From an uncultured Psychrobacter sp. (lineage in GTDB: Bacteria; Pseudomonadota; Gammaproteobacteria; Pseudomonadales; Moraxellaceae): a stretch of DNA of 64,000 nt. The position numbers and the translations under genes were made by a program. Shown piece by piece: positions 37,519 through 48,171 of the stretch. The notes under the pieces were generated by a model. It had not been told where the DNA came from. It did no database searches and saw only the letters and a list, made by a program, of their open reading frames with translations. The stretch lies in contig CANMUI010000001.1 of NCBI GenBank assembly GCA_947501045.1, positions 1 through 64,000 on the forward strand. Direction: 5' to 3'. Each line of letters starts with the position of its first letter. Position 1 is the stretch's first letter.

Positions 37519-38742
37519 TTATCCTACCACTGAGCCCATCTGGAAGATTGGTAAATACATGGCGATGACCAGACCACCGACCAATACGCCCAATACCGCC
37601 ATAATGAGTGGTTCCATTAGACTAGTTAATCCATCGACAGCGTTATCTACTTCGTTCTCATAATATACTGCCACTTTATCGAGCATTTCCTCAAGGCTCC
37701 CTGACTCTTCACCGATACCGACCATTTGAATGGCTAGGCTTGGAAAAAGGTTAGTGGTGCGCATAGAAAACTGTAGCTGCTGTCCGGTTGAGACATCATT
37801 TTTTATTTGCTGAATCGCATTATAAAAGACCACGTTATTGGCCGCGCCAGCCGTAGAGTCCAAAGCATCAATCAAGGGTACACCAGCGGCAAAAGTAGTA
37901 GAAAGCGTACGCGAAAAACGAGCAATGACCGCTTGATAAGCAATGTTACCAAATATCGGTGCCTTTAATGCAGCACGGTCCAAAAAATCACGAAATTTCT
38001 TCGAACGTTTTTTAGCTTCAGAGAAGCTTACGATAGTAGCACCAATGACGATAATTAAAATAAACCACCATGACTGCATCCATTCTGACATGTTTACGAC
38101 CATTTGCGTAAAAGCGGGCAATTCTGCACCAAAGGAGGCAAATAGTCCAGAGAATACAGGAACGACTTTGATCAGTAGAATAATGGTGACGATGACAGCC
38201 ACGACAATGACGGCGATAGGATATTTCATAGCCTTTTTAATCTTCGCTTTGAGTAGCTCGCTCTTTTCTTTATAAGTAGCGACACGCTCAAGCATGGTTT
38301 CAAGTGCGCCTGATTGTTCACCAGACTCGACCAAAGAGCAAAATAGATCATCGAAGTAGCGCGGATGTTTGCGTAGCGCTGAAGCAAAAGTACCGCCTGC
38401 TTCAATATCTCCTTTAATCTGTAATACCAAGTCTTTCATACTAGGGTTATCTAAGGAATCTGCGACAATCTCAAACGACTGAGTAAGCGGTACCCCAGCT
38501 TTCATCATAGTGGCCAGTTGCCGTGAAAAGATAGCGATATCAATAGGCTTGATGGCTTTTTTGACGGTGAAAAGCGGTTTAGGTTTTTTCTTAATGGTTT
38601 TAACCGTAATACCTTGCTTACGCAAAGTCGCTTTTGCAAGCTCCAAACTGCGACTGGTAGTCTCCCCTTTTATTTTTTGTCCACGCCGATTGACACCGTC
38701 ATAGACAAAGTCCAATAGCATGTCAGTCTTAGCTTTTGCCAT
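37519..38742 (-). CDS. pilC: Type IV pilus inner-membrane platform protein PilC
   Basis: PilC is the inner-membrane platform on which the PilB motor acts during pilus assembly. It has two repeated GspF domains: first IAIFSRQLATMMKAGVPLTQSFEI, second ARFSRTLSTTFAAGVPLIDALD, each followed by helices, and three membrane segments (about 170-195, 220-245, 375-400). Length 407 is standard. GAGGAT precedes the start. Confidence 0.95.
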   Translation of the reverse strand: MAKAKTDMLLDFVYDGVNRRGQKIKGETTSRSLELAKATLRKQGITVKTIKKKPKPLFTVKKAIKPIDIAIFSRQLATMMKAGVPLTQSFEIVADSLDNPSMKDLVLQIKGDIEAGGTFASALRKHPRYFDDLFCSLVESGEQSGALETMLERVATYKEKSELLKAKIKKAMKYPIAVIVVAVIVTIILLIKVVPVFSGLFASFGAELPAFTQMVVNMSEWMQSWWFILIIVIGATIVSFSEAKKRSKKFRDFLDRAALKAPIFGNIAYQAVIARFSRTLSTTFAAGVPLIDALDSTAGAANNVVFYNAIQQIKNDVSTGQQLQFSMRTTNLFPSLAIQMVGIGEESGSLEEMLDKVAVYYENEVDNAVDGLTSLMEPLIMAVLGVLVGGLVIAMYLPIFQMGSVVG

Positions 38743-38827
38743 GTCTCTATCCTCAAAGGTTACCTAGTTTATACATCTTATGTAGTTATCGGTGCTGTTT
38801 AGTTGTTGGTAGTGCTATTTTATTCAA

Positions 38828-40534
38828 TTATTCAGAAGTCACGCGCATCATCTCTTGGATACTGGTCACGCCTTGCAGTACTTTGAGCACTCCTGAACGG
38901 CGTAGATCACGAAAGCCGTTTTTGAGAGCTGCATCTTTGATATCGATTGCATTGCCATCCTCCATAATAATGCGTGAGATATCAGGCACAATTTTCATCA
39001 CCTCATAAATACCGACTCGTCCTTTATAGCCCTCGCGGCACTCCGAGCAACCCACGGGCTCGTAAATGGTATTGTCGGGATTGTCCAAATCTTCCTCGGT
39101 AAAGCCAATCTCAAGCAGACTTTGCCTTGGCACATCAAGAGGAGTTTTACAGTTTTTACAAAGCCTGCGAGCAAGGCGCTGAGCGATAACTAAGTTTACT
39201 GAGGTGGCAATATTAAATGAAGCTACGCCCATGTTACGCAGACGAGTTAGAGTTTCAGGTGCGGAGTTGGTGTGCAGTGTTGAGAGTACCATGTGACCGG
39301 TTTGCGCCGCTTTAATCGCGATCTCAGCGGTCTCAAGATCACGAATCTCACCAACCATGACGATATCTGGATCTTGGCGCAAAAAGGACTTAAGGGCGCT
39401 TGAGAAAGTTAGGCCTACTTTAGAGTTAACGTTGACCTGATTGATGCCCTCAAGGTTAATCTCAACCGGATCTTCAGCCGTAGAGATATTGGTCGCTCCG
39501 GTATTTAAAATGTTAATACCGGTATAAAGAGATACCGTTTTACCAGAACCTGTTGGACCGGTGATGAGTACCATGCCTTGCGGCTTATGCAGCGCCTCCA
39601 AAAACATCTCTTTTTGATCAGTCTCATAGCCTAGTGCGTCAATACCAAGCATTGCAGAAGAGGGGTCTAAAATACGTAGAACCAGCTTTTCGCCAAATAA
39701 GGTTGGCAGGGAGCTTACCCGAAAATCAATGGCTTTATTTTTGGAGAGTTTAAGCTTAATACGACCATCTTGTGGAATGCGCCGCTCAGATATGTCCATT
39801 TGTGACATGACTTTTAGACGTGCGGCGATTTTGCTGGCCAGTTGTACCGGTGGACTGGCTATTTTCTCCATCACTCCATCAACGCGAAAGCGCACACGAT
39901 AAGATTTCTCATAAGGCTCAAAATGCAAGTCAGATGCGCCCATTCGAATAGCATCGACTAACATTTTATTGACAAACTTTACCACAGGAGCTTCATCGAT
40001 GCCGTCCGCTAACTTAGTTTCGCCCGCATCTTCTTCGTTGTCCTCAAAATCGACACTCAAATCACCATCAGCGAAACCGCCAAAACTTTGCATCGTATCG
40101 GCATAGACGCTTTCAATACGCTTTTTGAGCTTATCCTCTTCGACCACTACGGTTTCAATGGATAACCGTGAATTAAAAGCAATAGCGTCAATAGCGTCGA
40201 TGCGAGTCGGGTCACTTAGCGCCACAAATAAGCGCTGTCCGCGTTTAAAAATAGGTAGAGCATTAAATTTGCGTACTATTTTTTCATCAACTAAATCTTT
40301 TGGAATGATATCGTTACTAAGAACATTAAGATCAAAAAGTGGATCACCGAACGACTGCGACATCAGCTTTGCAAGCTGATAGGCGTTTGCCATCTTATTA
40401 TCTACTAGATAAGTAACCAAGCTAATTTGCTGCTGCTGCGCCTCAGTTTGCGCGGTTTTCATGTGCGCCTCGCTCACCACACCGGCATTAGTTAGCTGCT
40501 GTGCTAGGCCACCGAACGTAGCTACCGTAGACAT
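38828..40534 (-). CDS. pilB: Type IV pilus assembly ATPase PilB
   Basis: PilB is the hexameric ATPase that powers pilus extension. It has the N-terminal GspE/MshEN domain, Walker A GPTGSGKT (326-333), the Asp box, Walker B-type EIRDLETAEIAIKAAQTGH with the His box TLHTNSAPETLTRLRNMGV, and a tetracysteine zinc motif (CKNC and CSEC). Length 568 is normal. GAGGAG precedes the start. It heads the pilBCD group and is divergent from tpiA. Confidence 0.95.
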   Translation of the reverse strand: MSTVATFGGLAQQLTNAGVVSEAHMKTAQTEAQQQQISLVTYLVDNKMANAYQLAKLMSQSFGDPLFDLNVLSNDIIPKDLVDEKIVRKFNALPIFKRGQRLFVALSDPTRIDAIDAIAFNSRLSIETVVVEEDKLKKRIESVYADTMQSFGGFADGDLSVDFEDNEEDAGETKLADGIDEAPVVKFVNKMLVDAIRMGASDLHFEPYEKSYRVRFRVDGVMEKIASPPVQLASKIAARLKVMSQMDISERRIPQDGRIKLKLSKNKAIDFRVSSLPTLFGEKLVLRILDPSSAMLGIDALGYETDQKEMFLEALHKPQGMVLITGPTGSGKTVSLYTGINILNTGATNISTAEDPVEINLEGINQVNVNSKVGLTFSSALKSFLRQDPDIVMVGEIRDLETAEIAIKAAQTGHMVLSTLHTNSAPETLTRLRNMGVASFNIATSVNLVIAQRLARRLCKNCKTPLDVPRQSLLEIGFTEEDLDNPDNTIYEPVGCSECREGYKGRVGIYEVMKIVPDISRIIMEDGNAIDIKDAALKNGFRDLRRSGVLKVLQGVTSIQEMMRVTSE

Positions 40535-40743
40535 CGATCTCTCCTCAGTTTGATCTTCATATACTAAATACAGCTAAGAGTATGCAAGAAACATGACAAT
40601 TTTAGTCAAGGTCATTTTGAAGTTGGCAGTAGTCAACGTACAACCCTGAGCTGTAGTGCAGTGCTGTAGCTCTAACAAATATTTGTTATACTTGCGCTCA
40701 ATAGCCATGTTGGCAAAATCAAATAATATAAGGTAGATGTCTA

Positions 40744-41547
40744 ATGCACGCTGTAATTGGAAATTGGAAACAAAATCCGGCAACGATTGATGAAGTGAAT
40801 ACGTTATTAGATAGTTTGTTAGCGGCAACCGAAGACCAAGACGCTAATGATCAACACTGCCAGCTTATGGTAGCGCCAAGCTGTATTCATCTCGCCAGCG
40901 TTAGCGCGCGTTTGCAAAACACCTCTATATTAGCTGCTGCCCAAGATATCAGTGCTCATAGTAGTAGTATCGGCGCTTATACTGGCGACTGCTCAGCGCA
41001 GCAGATAGCAGACGCAGGCGCGACATGGACCATATTGGGGCACTCTGAACGCCGTCAGTATCACAAGGAGTCGCACCAGACACTAGTCAATAAGGTCAAC
41101 AATGCGTTTGAACACAATTTAGGCGTAGTATTTTGTATTGGGGAAACTCAAACCCAGTACGATGATAAACAAACTTTTGCAGTACTTGATAAACAATTGG
41201 CGGTGATAAAAGACAGTATTACTAAGTTAAAAGAGCAACATATTGATAGCAAAAAACTCTCTGAGGACCTAATTATCGCTTACGAGCCGGTTTGGGCTAT
41301 TGGGACGGGCAAAGTACCTACTGTAGAGGAGGTAAGTGCCACTCATGAACATATTAAACAGACTGTAGCCGCTTTCGATAAAGCTTTGCCTGCGGTTACC
41401 GTGTTATACGGTGGTAGCGTCAATACCGATAATGCCGATGATTTTGCTGCCAGCACTATGATAGATGGGGCTCTAGTAGGAGGCGCTTCATTAAAAGCAG
41501 ATAGCTTTTTGGCTATTGCCAACGCCTTTAATCGTGCTAAAAGTTAG
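40744..41547 (+). CDS. tpiA: Triosephosphate isomerase
   Basis: TpiA interconverts dihydroxyacetone phosphate and glyceraldehyde 3-phosphate. The active site is visible: GNWKQN near the start (Lys), ILGHSERRQ with His100, YEPVWAIGTGK with Glu181, and the phosphate loop VLYGGSVN. Length 267 includes a short polar insert near residues 28-36. It precedes secG, the common order. Confidence 0.95.
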   Translation: MHAVIGNWKQNPATIDEVNTLLDSLLAATEDQDANDQHCQLMVAPSCIHLASVSARLQNTSILAAAQDISAHSSSIGAYTGDCSAQQIADAGATWTILGHSERRQYHKESHQTLVNKVNNAFEHNLGVVFCIGETQTQYDDKQTFAVLDKQLAVIKDSITKLKEQHIDSKKLSEDLIIAYEPVWAIGTGKVPTVEEVSATHEHIKQTVAAFDKALPAVTVLYGGSVNTDNADDFAASTMIDGALVGGASLKADSFLAIANAFNRAKS

Positions 41548-41824
41548 GCAGTAGTATCAAAAGATAAGCAGTATGCTGACTTATGAAGGTTAGATTGTCT
41601 AAAAACTCCTTATGAGTTATTAAAAGTGAGTTTAATTTATCCCTTGTAATCGTGTACAATGCGCCTTATTTACTGTCATTGTATTTTTACCACTGTAGAT
41701 AGATACCAATACGGTGTTAATCTATGCCTAATTTTTTAACGTTAAGTGTTTTTTAACGTCAAGTTTTTAAGTTTGAGTTTAAATTTTTGTTAGCAGTCGT
41801 CATTACACGGCAAAAGAGGCCACC

Positions 41825-42133
41825 ATGTTTACGTTTATATTAGCCCTGCATATTATTGTAGCGATTGCTATGATTGGCTTGATTTTGATTCAGCACGGTA
41901 AAGGGGCAGATGCAGGGGCTTCTTTTGGTGCAGGTTCTTCTGGCACTGTATTCGGTGCAGCGGGTACTGCAAACTTCTTGACCCGCGCAACTGCTGTACT
42001 GACTGCGGTGTTTTTTGTAACCAGTATGATCCTTGCGGTTCAAGCGCGTGAGCAGGCTGAAGATCAGTTTCGTCTAGACGCTCCTGTATCTGCGCCGCAA
42101 ACTCCTAGACCATTAACAGAAAACCCTCAATAG
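41825..42133 (+). CDS. secG: Protein translocase subunit SecG
   Basis: SecG is the small inner-membrane subunit of the SecYEG translocon that assists SecA-driven export. It has two membrane helices (LALHIIVAIAMIGLILIQ and ATAVLTAVFFVTSMILA) joined by the conserved loop HGKGADAGASFGAGSSGTVFGAAG. GAGG precedes the start. The tRNA-Leu gene follows, as in many gammaproteobacteria. Confidence 0.94.
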   Translation: MFTFILALHIIVAIAMIGLILIQHGKGADAGASFGAGSSGTVFGAAGTANFLTRATAVLTAVFFVTSMILAVQAREQAEDQFRLDAPVSAPQTPRPLTENPQ

Positions 42134-42349
42134 CTGTTAGACAATACTTTTAAGCTGTTCTTCTTAGAAGCGCTTGCTATTTTATTGGGTTAGTTTTACA
42201 ATGCTTGCTCGTTTTTATTTCGTTATAGCTATATTTTGTTGTCATCCTCATGACATTAACTACAGTTAATTTAGCTTGATATTAGCGATATAGTAAAAAT
42301 TATTACCATAATGGAGCTCTATATATAATAGGCTCGATGGAAGTAATAA

Positions 42350-42434
42350 GCGATTGTGGTGGAATTGGTAGACACGCCATCTTGAGGGGGTGGTGGCGCA
42401 AGCTGTGGGGGTTCAAGTCCCCCCAATCGCACCA
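42350..42434 (+). tRNA. leuU: tRNA-Leu (anticodon GAG)
   Basis: The acceptor stem GCGATTG pairs with CAATCGC; the discriminator is A and CCA is encoded. The anticodon stem CCATC/GGTGG frames the loop TTGAGGG, giving anticodon GAG (42384-42386). A long variable arm (class II) and GGTTCAAGTCC T arm are present. A perfect -10 TATAAT lies at 42324-42329, with a weak -35. Confidence 0.96.
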
Positions 42435-42538
42435 ACTTTTAGATAGTAGCAGTAGATAGATACTCCTTTAAGTACTGTAGGTCTTAAATACTATTAGTAT
42501 TTATAGTCATTTGATTTAAAGTTAATTTTAAATAAAGA

Positions 42539-42567
42539 TTGACAGGTTGATAGAATCTCCCTATAAT
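42539..42567 (+). promoter_or_regulatory. Consensus sigma-70 promoter of the initiator tRNA
   Basis: TTGACA (42539-42544) and TATAAT (42562-42567) with an exact 17-base spacer, placing transcription start about 10 bases before the tRNA-fMet 5' end. Both hexamers match consensus perfectly. Confidence 0.9.
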
Positions 42568-42583
42568 ATGCATTCTAAATTGA

Positions 42584-42660
<77 letters not shown>

Positions 42661-42703
42661 CTTTCAATACTGATTTTTGTACACTAAATTTTCAGTTGCA
42701 ATT

Positions 42704-42731
42704 AGCCCACCATTAGTTTGTGGGTTTTTTT
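42704..42731 (+). terminator. Terminator after the initiator tRNA
   Basis: A stem (AGCCCAC / GTGGGTT, 9-base loop) followed by a T run, 45 bases after the tRNA. The remaining 300 bases before rimP hold no gene that I can see. Confidence 0.75.
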
Positions 42732-43032
42732 GTACCTATTAGACAGTGTTACTTGGTCAGCTACGTTGTATTTCTTGAGTTAAGTTACTTTAATACGCTG
42801 TATATTGAAGAGTTAAGTGAGCTCGCTTACTGATAAAGTCAGTAGTGTAAGCTTAGAGCCTATCCCATAATATTTCAGTAAATTAATATTCAAGGGTCGT
42901 GAGGCCTCATTTTACGATTGCCTATCTAAAGTATTTTTATACTTATAGCGAACATTAAAAGTGCTCTTTATTAACGGCCATCAAGCTTTACTAAACACTA
43001 AATACCAGTCAATAGGAAGTAATAGATAAAAT

Positions 43033-43533
43033 ATGAAACTTTCGACTAAAGTCACAGAATTGACCAACATTATTGAGCCAGCAGTAGCTGCTTGTGATGT
43101 AGCGCTTTGGGGTATAGAGTTTGTACCGCAAGGCCGCCGCTCTTTATTACGCATTTATATTGAGTCATTGCCAGAAGAGCAAGCTCAAGATAAGCAAGTA
43201 ACTATTGAGGACTGTGCTGCTGTAAATCACCAAGTAAGTGGGGTTTTAGAGGTTCATGATCCTATCGCTGGTGAGTATGTCTTAGAGGTATCGTCACCTG
43301 GGTTTGATCGGGCGTTTTTCTCAGAAGAGCAGATGCGCGATTATATTGGCCAGACGGTAAGTTTACGTCTGATACAAGCGATAGGGCAAGGTGATAAGAA
43401 GCGTCGCAAAGTAACAGGTATTTTAGATAGTATGAGCGATACAGCTTTACAGATTACTGCCACCGATGATGAGATCTTTGAGATCGCTTTTAGCAATATT
43501 GATAAGGCTAATTTAATTTTTACAGATATCTAA
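43033..43533 (+). CDS. rimP: Ribosome maturation factor RimP
   Basis: RimP assists maturation of the 30S subunit around the central pseudoknot and S19 binding. It has the N-terminal domain ending in LWGIEFVPQGRRSLLRIYIE, then VSGVLEVHDPIAGEYVLEVSSPGFDRAFF, the family hallmark, and the SH3-like C-terminal domain. It is 166 residues, near standard. It starts the nusA-infB operon. Confidence 0.94.
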   Translation: MKLSTKVTELTNIIEPAVAACDVALWGIEFVPQGRRSLLRIYIESLPEEQAQDKQVTIEDCAAVNHQVSGVLEVHDPIAGEYVLEVSSPGFDRAFFSEEQMRDYIGQTVSLRLIQAIGQGDKKRRKVTGILDSMSDTALQITATDDEIFEIAFSNIDKANLIFTDI

Positions 43534-43708
43534 CTTTAAAAGGTTGAATATTCTGTCAGATGTACAATAAATCTACAAGTTGTTCTCATTTGCATACAAG
43601 CAACGCTTTAGTAAACAACAAATGACGTATTGATTGCTTTAGCAATACAAGGTTAATACACAAGTTATGAAATTTAAGTTAATTATAGAATGATAGGACA
43701 GGTATATC

Positions 43709-45193
43709 ATGAGTCGTGAAATCTTAACGGTAGTTGAAACCGTCAGCAATGAAAAGGGCCTGAATCCTGAAGATATCTTTGAAGCAATAGAAGACGCTTT
43801 AGTGGTTTCGACTAAGAAAAAAGTGTACACCGATCAACCAGAAGTAGCTATAAGGGTGGCTATTGATCGTACGACTGGTGATTATGATACTTATCGTTAC
43901 TGGACAGTAGTTGCTGATGAAGATCATGAGATGCCAGCTTGTCAATTAGCTATTACTGATCTTGATCAAGATGAGTGGTCCATTGGCGATATTAAAGAAG
44001 AGCAAATTGAATCGATTGAGTTTGGTCGTATTGCCGCCACGCAAGCTAAACAAGTCATCATTCAGAAAATTCGTGAAGCTGAGCGTGCCTTAGTAGCAGA
44101 CGCTTTTGAATCGCGCGTTGGCGAGATGATGTATGGCGAGGTCAAAAAACAGACGCGTGATGGTTATATTATTGATTTAGGAGACAATGCTGAAGGGTAT
44201 TTGTCGCGTGATCATATGCTGCCACGCGAGCAGCTACGGGTGAAATCACGTATCAACGCAATTTTGTATCATGTGAATCGTGAAAATCGCGGTGCACAAT
44301 TGCTATTGTCGCGTACGCATCCTGAAATGCTCTCGGCCTTGATGCAAAAAGAAGTGCCTGAGATTGCAGAAGAAATTATCGAGATTCGTAATGTCGCGCG
44401 CCTGCCTGGTACCCGTGCTAAAATATCAGTCAAGACTAATGATAATCGTATAGATCCGGTGGGTGCTTGTATCGGTATGCGCGGTACGCGTATTCAAGCG
44501 GTTCAGCAAGAGCTTGATGGTGAGCGTATTGATGTCGTGGTGTGGTCAGATGATCCGGCGCAGTACATTATTAGCGCACTTGAGCCTGCTGATGTTAGTA
44601 GTATTATCTTAGATGAAGATACTCAGACAGCAGACATTGTTTTTAGCACTAATGATCAGCTGGCACGCGCTATTGGATCACAAGGACAGAATGTTCGTTT
44701 GGCCTCCGAGCTTACCGGTTACAAACTCAATATGATGCTAGAAGAAGAGTATCAACAGCGTCAAGAAAACGAAACTAAAGCATTTATTGAGCTCTTTTAT
44801 GATCGTTTAGAAGTAGATCATGATTTGGCACAAGCATTAGTTGATATTGGCTTTACAAGTATCGAAGAAGTAGCTTATGTACCCGTTGAAACTTTTTATG
44901 ATATAGAAGGTTTGGACGACGAAGCTATTGATATGATTCAAGAGCGTGCCAAAGAGGTCGTCATTGCAGATGAACTCGTTAAACAACAAAATATGAAAGA
45001 GCCGAGTCAAGAACTACAAGATCTTGAAGGAATGACTGTTAGTTGGGCCTATAAAATGGCACAAAAAGACATTATTACCGTTGATGATCTAGCTGAACAA
45101 GCGGTTTTTGATTTAGAAGATATTGAAGGCTTAGATAGCGAAACCGCAGGTAAGCTTATCATGAAAGCTCGGGAATCTTGGTTCGATGAATAG
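43709..45193 (+). CDS. nusA: Transcription termination/antitermination factor NusA
   Basis: NusA binds RNA polymerase and modulates pausing, termination and antitermination. In order it has the N-terminal polymerase-binding domain, an S1 domain (YGEVKKQTRDGYIIDLGDNAEGYL), KH1/KH2 domains (DPVGACIGMRGTRIQAV and ARAIGSQGQNVRLAS), and two C-terminal acidic repeats that in E. coli bind alpha-CTD. The 494-residue length is that of the E. coli form. Confidence 0.95.
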   Translation: MSREILTVVETVSNEKGLNPEDIFEAIEDALVVSTKKKVYTDQPEVAIRVAIDRTTGDYDTYRYWTVVADEDHEMPACQLAITDLDQDEWSIGDIKEEQIESIEFGRIAATQAKQVIIQKIREAERALVADAFESRVGEMMYGEVKKQTRDGYIIDLGDNAEGYLSRDHMLPREQLRVKSRINAILYHVNRENRGAQLLLSRTHPEMLSALMQKEVPEIAEEIIEIRNVARLPGTRAKISVKTNDNRIDPVGACIGMRGTRIQAVQQELDGERIDVVVWSDDPAQYIISALEPADVSSIILDEDTQTADIVFSTNDQLARAIGSQGQNVRLASELTGYKLNMMLEEEYQQRQENETKAFIELFYDRLEVDHDLAQALVDIGFTSIEEVAYVPVETFYDIEGLDDEAIDMIQERAKEVVIADELVKQQNMKEPSQELQDLEGMTVSWAYKMAQKDIITVDDLAEQAVFDLEDIEGLDSETAGKLIMKARESWFDE

Positions 45194-45391
45194 GCGTTAG
45201 CTGCATATCGCTGTCTTTTGGTGGTATGCTATCGACGATAAAGTGCTGATAAAAAATCTCGTTACCTTTTATACTTATACTGATTTAATTTTAATTATAA
45301 TAAATAACGTTGATATCAGCCTAAACGCAATCATTTGTAGCCAACAATTGAATTGAACATATAGCAAATAATAGACAGTGGGTGATAATAA

Positions 45392-48118
45392 ATGGCAGAT
45401 AAGACCGTCAAAGAACTGGCAGATATGGTAGGCAAAACCGCTAGTGCTGTACAACAGCAACTAAAGGATGCTGGCTTGCCTGCTCGTGCAGAAGATGACT
45501 TGGTCAGCGAAAGCGAGCAAGAAAAGCTAGTGGCGTATTTGAAGCAGAGTCACGGCCAACAAGATAAACGTCGTATTAGCCTCAAATCTAAAACGACAAG
45601 TACGGCACGCGTAACTGGCTCCTCAGGTAAATCAAAGAATGTCAATGTTGAGGTGCGCAAAAAGAAAGTATTTGACAAGCCTGATCCTGAAAAAATAGCT
45701 AAAGAACTGGCTGCACGTGAACAAGCAATGATTGAGGCGCAAGCTCGTGCTGCTAAAGAAGCCGAGGAGCGTGCGGCTGCTAAAAAAGAAGCAGAAGAGC
45801 GTCAGGCAGCAACGTTGGCAGCTATGCGTGCAAGTCTTGGCTCTAACAAAAGCGCAACCGGCAAGAATGAAGATGTTGCAGCATCAGTGGTAGTGAAAAA
45901 AGGTGGCAAAGCTACCGCTGAGGTTAAGCCTAAAGAAAAAGAGAAGAAGAAAACTGTCGCTACTAAACCGAAAGTTGAGAGCGCAGCTGAGCGTAAAGCA
46001 CGTGAAGCACGCGAAAAAGAAGAGAATCGCCTACGCGAGATCGAAGCTGAAACTCGCCGTGCTCAAGCTGAAGAAGCGCAAAAACGTACGCTTGAACAAA
46101 TGCGTAAAATGGCGGGTAAATATAATGACCGTGAACCGGTTGCCGAAGTGCGTAAAGATGAGCCACTGGCCGAAGGTTTGGTTGGTGACGCACTAGAAGA
46201 GTCGTTTGAAAAAGAGCGCCGCGAGATTAAACGCGGTGCTAATAGTACTGGTGCACGTGGTCGTCGCCGTAAGAACCAGAGCGAGCGTGAGATCAAAAAC
46301 ACCAAAAATGGTTTACGTTCAACTCAGGCTAATCAGCATAAATTTGAGAAACCTGTTGAGAAAATCGTTTATGACGTTGAGATTAGTGAGCATATTACGG
46401 TAGCAGATCTGGCTCAGCGTATGGCAGTCAAAGCTCGTGAAGTTACCAAATTGCTTATGAAAATGGGTGAGATGGCACGCGAGACTGATACTATTGATCA
46501 AGCGACAGCAAGTTTAATCGTTGAAGAGATGGGTCATAATCCAGTACCGGTAAGCGACACTAAAGTTGAAGATGATCTTCACGAAGCGGTTGATGAGCGT
46601 AGTAGCAACGTTCAGGCGCGTCCACCAGTAGTAACCATCATGGGTCACGTTGATCATGGTAAAACTTCGCTACTCGATAAAATTCGCGAAACTAAAGTGG
46701 CTACTGGTGAAGCTGGCGGTATTACTCAGCATATCGGTGCCTATCATGTAAAAACAGACCGCGGAGTAGTAACTTTCCTTGATACTCCAGGTCACGCCGC
46801 CTTTAGTGCGATGCGTTCGCGCGGCGCACAAGCGACTGACATTGTAGTACTGGTTGTCGCCGCTGATGATGGCATGATGCCGCAAACCGAAGAGGCGATT
46901 GATCATGCTCGCGCTGCTGGTACACCGCTTATTGTCGCTATCAACAAGATGGATAAGCCAAGTGCTGATCCTGATCGGGTACTGAACGAGCTGACCGCGA
47001 AAGAAGTCGTATCAGAAGAGTGGGGCGGTGATACGCCAATGGCACGTATCTCAGCTAAGACTGGTGAAGGTATTGATGAGCTCTTAGAGCTTATCAGTCT
47101 GCAAGCCGAGCTGATGGAGTTAGAAGCACCTTTAGATGGTGCTGCTCAAGGCGTGGTCATTGAATCAAAACTTGAGAAAGGTCGTGGCCCTGTGGTTAGT
47201 GTACTGGTCAAAAAGGGTACGCTAAAGCAAGGTGACTTGGTGCTAGCTGGTGAGCATTACGGTAAAGTTCGTGCGATGATTGATGAGCGTGGACAACGTA
47301 TCAAATCAGCGGGTCCTTCTATTCCTGTTGAGATATTGGGCTTACCCGAGACACCTGCAGCTGGTAGCGAGTTCTTAGTCGTTACTGATGAGAAAAAAGC
47401 TCGTGAAGTGGCTGACTTTAGAACTAATCGTGAGCGTGAGCGTCAACTTGAACGTCAAAATGCTATGCGTTTAGAGAGCATGTTCGATCAGATGGAACAA
47501 GGCGATGTGTCGTTCTTAAATATCGTCTTAAAAACTGATGTTCGCGGTTCGCTTGAAGCGCTGCTCTCTGCACTGAACGATTTATCAACTGATGAAGTCA
47601 AAGTCAGAGTGATTAGCTCAGGCGTGGGTCCTATCTCTGAGTCCGATGTCACTCTTGCTGAGTCTAGCGAAGCGGTGCTGTTAGGTTTCAACGTGCGTGC
47701 AGATGCTACAGCGCGCCGCAAAGCTGATACTGCCAACATGGATATCCGCTACTACAGCGTTATCTACGGCTTAATTGATGATGTTAAAGCGGCTATGAGC
47801 GGCCTGCTGGCTCCTGAACACCGTGAGAAAATTCTTGGCATTGCTGATGTGCGTGAAGTATTCCGCTCTAGCAAATTTGGTGCCGCTGCTGGTTGTATGG
47901 TGGTTGAAGGTACGATCTATCGTAACAAACCGATTCGCGTACTGCGCGATGACAAGGTGATCTTTACCGGTCAACTGCAATCACTGCGCCGTTACAAAGA
48001 AGATGTCAACGAAGTACGTACTGGTATGGAATGCGGCCTTGCGGTTCGTGGTTATGATGTAGAAGTAGGCGATAAGATTGAAGTCTTTGAGATTCAAGAG
48101 TTCGAGCGTACTATCTAA
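45392..48118 (+). CDS. infB: Translation initiation factor IF-2
   Basis: IF-2 is the GTPase that brings fMet-tRNA to the 30S subunit and promotes subunit joining; its substrate tRNA gene lies 3 kb upstream. The N-terminal region includes the IF2N motifs (TVKELADMVGKTASAVQQQLKDAG) and a long Lys/Glu/Ala-rich charged coil (about 90-290). The G domain starts at GHVDHGKT (418-425), with DTPGH and NKMD. The beta-barrel and C-terminal fMet-binding domains follow. Length 908 is close to E. coli (890). Confidence 0.96.
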   Translation: MADKTVKELADMVGKTASAVQQQLKDAGLPARAEDDLVSESEQEKLVAYLKQSHGQQDKRRISLKSKTTSTARVTGSSGKSKNVNVEVRKKKVFDKPDPEKIAKELAAREQAMIEAQARAAKEAEERAAAKKEAEERQAATLAAMRASLGSNKSATGKNEDVAASVVVKKGGKATAEVKPKEKEKKKTVATKPKVESAAERKAREAREKEENRLREIEAETRRAQAEEAQKRTLEQMRKMAGKYNDREPVAEVRKDEPLAEGLVGDALEESFEKERREIKRGANSTGARGRRRKNQSEREIKNTKNGLRSTQANQHKFEKPVEKIVYDVEISEHITVADLAQRMAVKAREVTKLLMKMGEMARETDTIDQATASLIVEEMGHNPVPVSDTKVEDDLHEAVDERSSNVQARPPVVTIMGHVDHGKTSLLDKIRETKVATGEAGGITQHIGAYHVKTDRGVVTFLDTPGHAAFSAMRSRGAQATDIVVLVVAADDGMMPQTEEAIDHARAAGTPLIVAINKMDKPSADPDRVLNELTAKEVVSEEWGGDTPMARISAKTGEGIDELLELISLQAELMELEAPLDGAAQGVVIESKLEKGRGPVVSVLVKKGTLKQGDLVLAGEHYGKVRAMIDERGQRIKSAGPSIPVEILGLPETPAAGSEFLVVTDEKKAREVADFRTNRERERQLERQNAMRLESMFDQMEQGDVSFLNIVLKTDVRGSLEALLSALNDLSTDEVKVRVISSGVGPISESDVTLAESSEAVLLGFNVRADATARRKADTANMDIRYYSVIYGLIDDVKAAMSGLLAPEHREKILGIADVREVFRSSKFGAAAGCMVVEGTIYRNKPIRVLRDDKVIFTGQLQSLRRYKEDVNEVRTGMECGLAVRGYDVEVGDKIEVFEIQEFERTI

Positions 48119-48171
48119 ACCTACCGCTTAGACCTATTATGTTAGTTTAAGTCTTAGATTAAAATTTACTT

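Noticed and set aside
42846..42875. GAGCCTATCCC motif resembling an insertion-sequence end
   Set aside because: There is no matching inverted copy and no transposase nearby.
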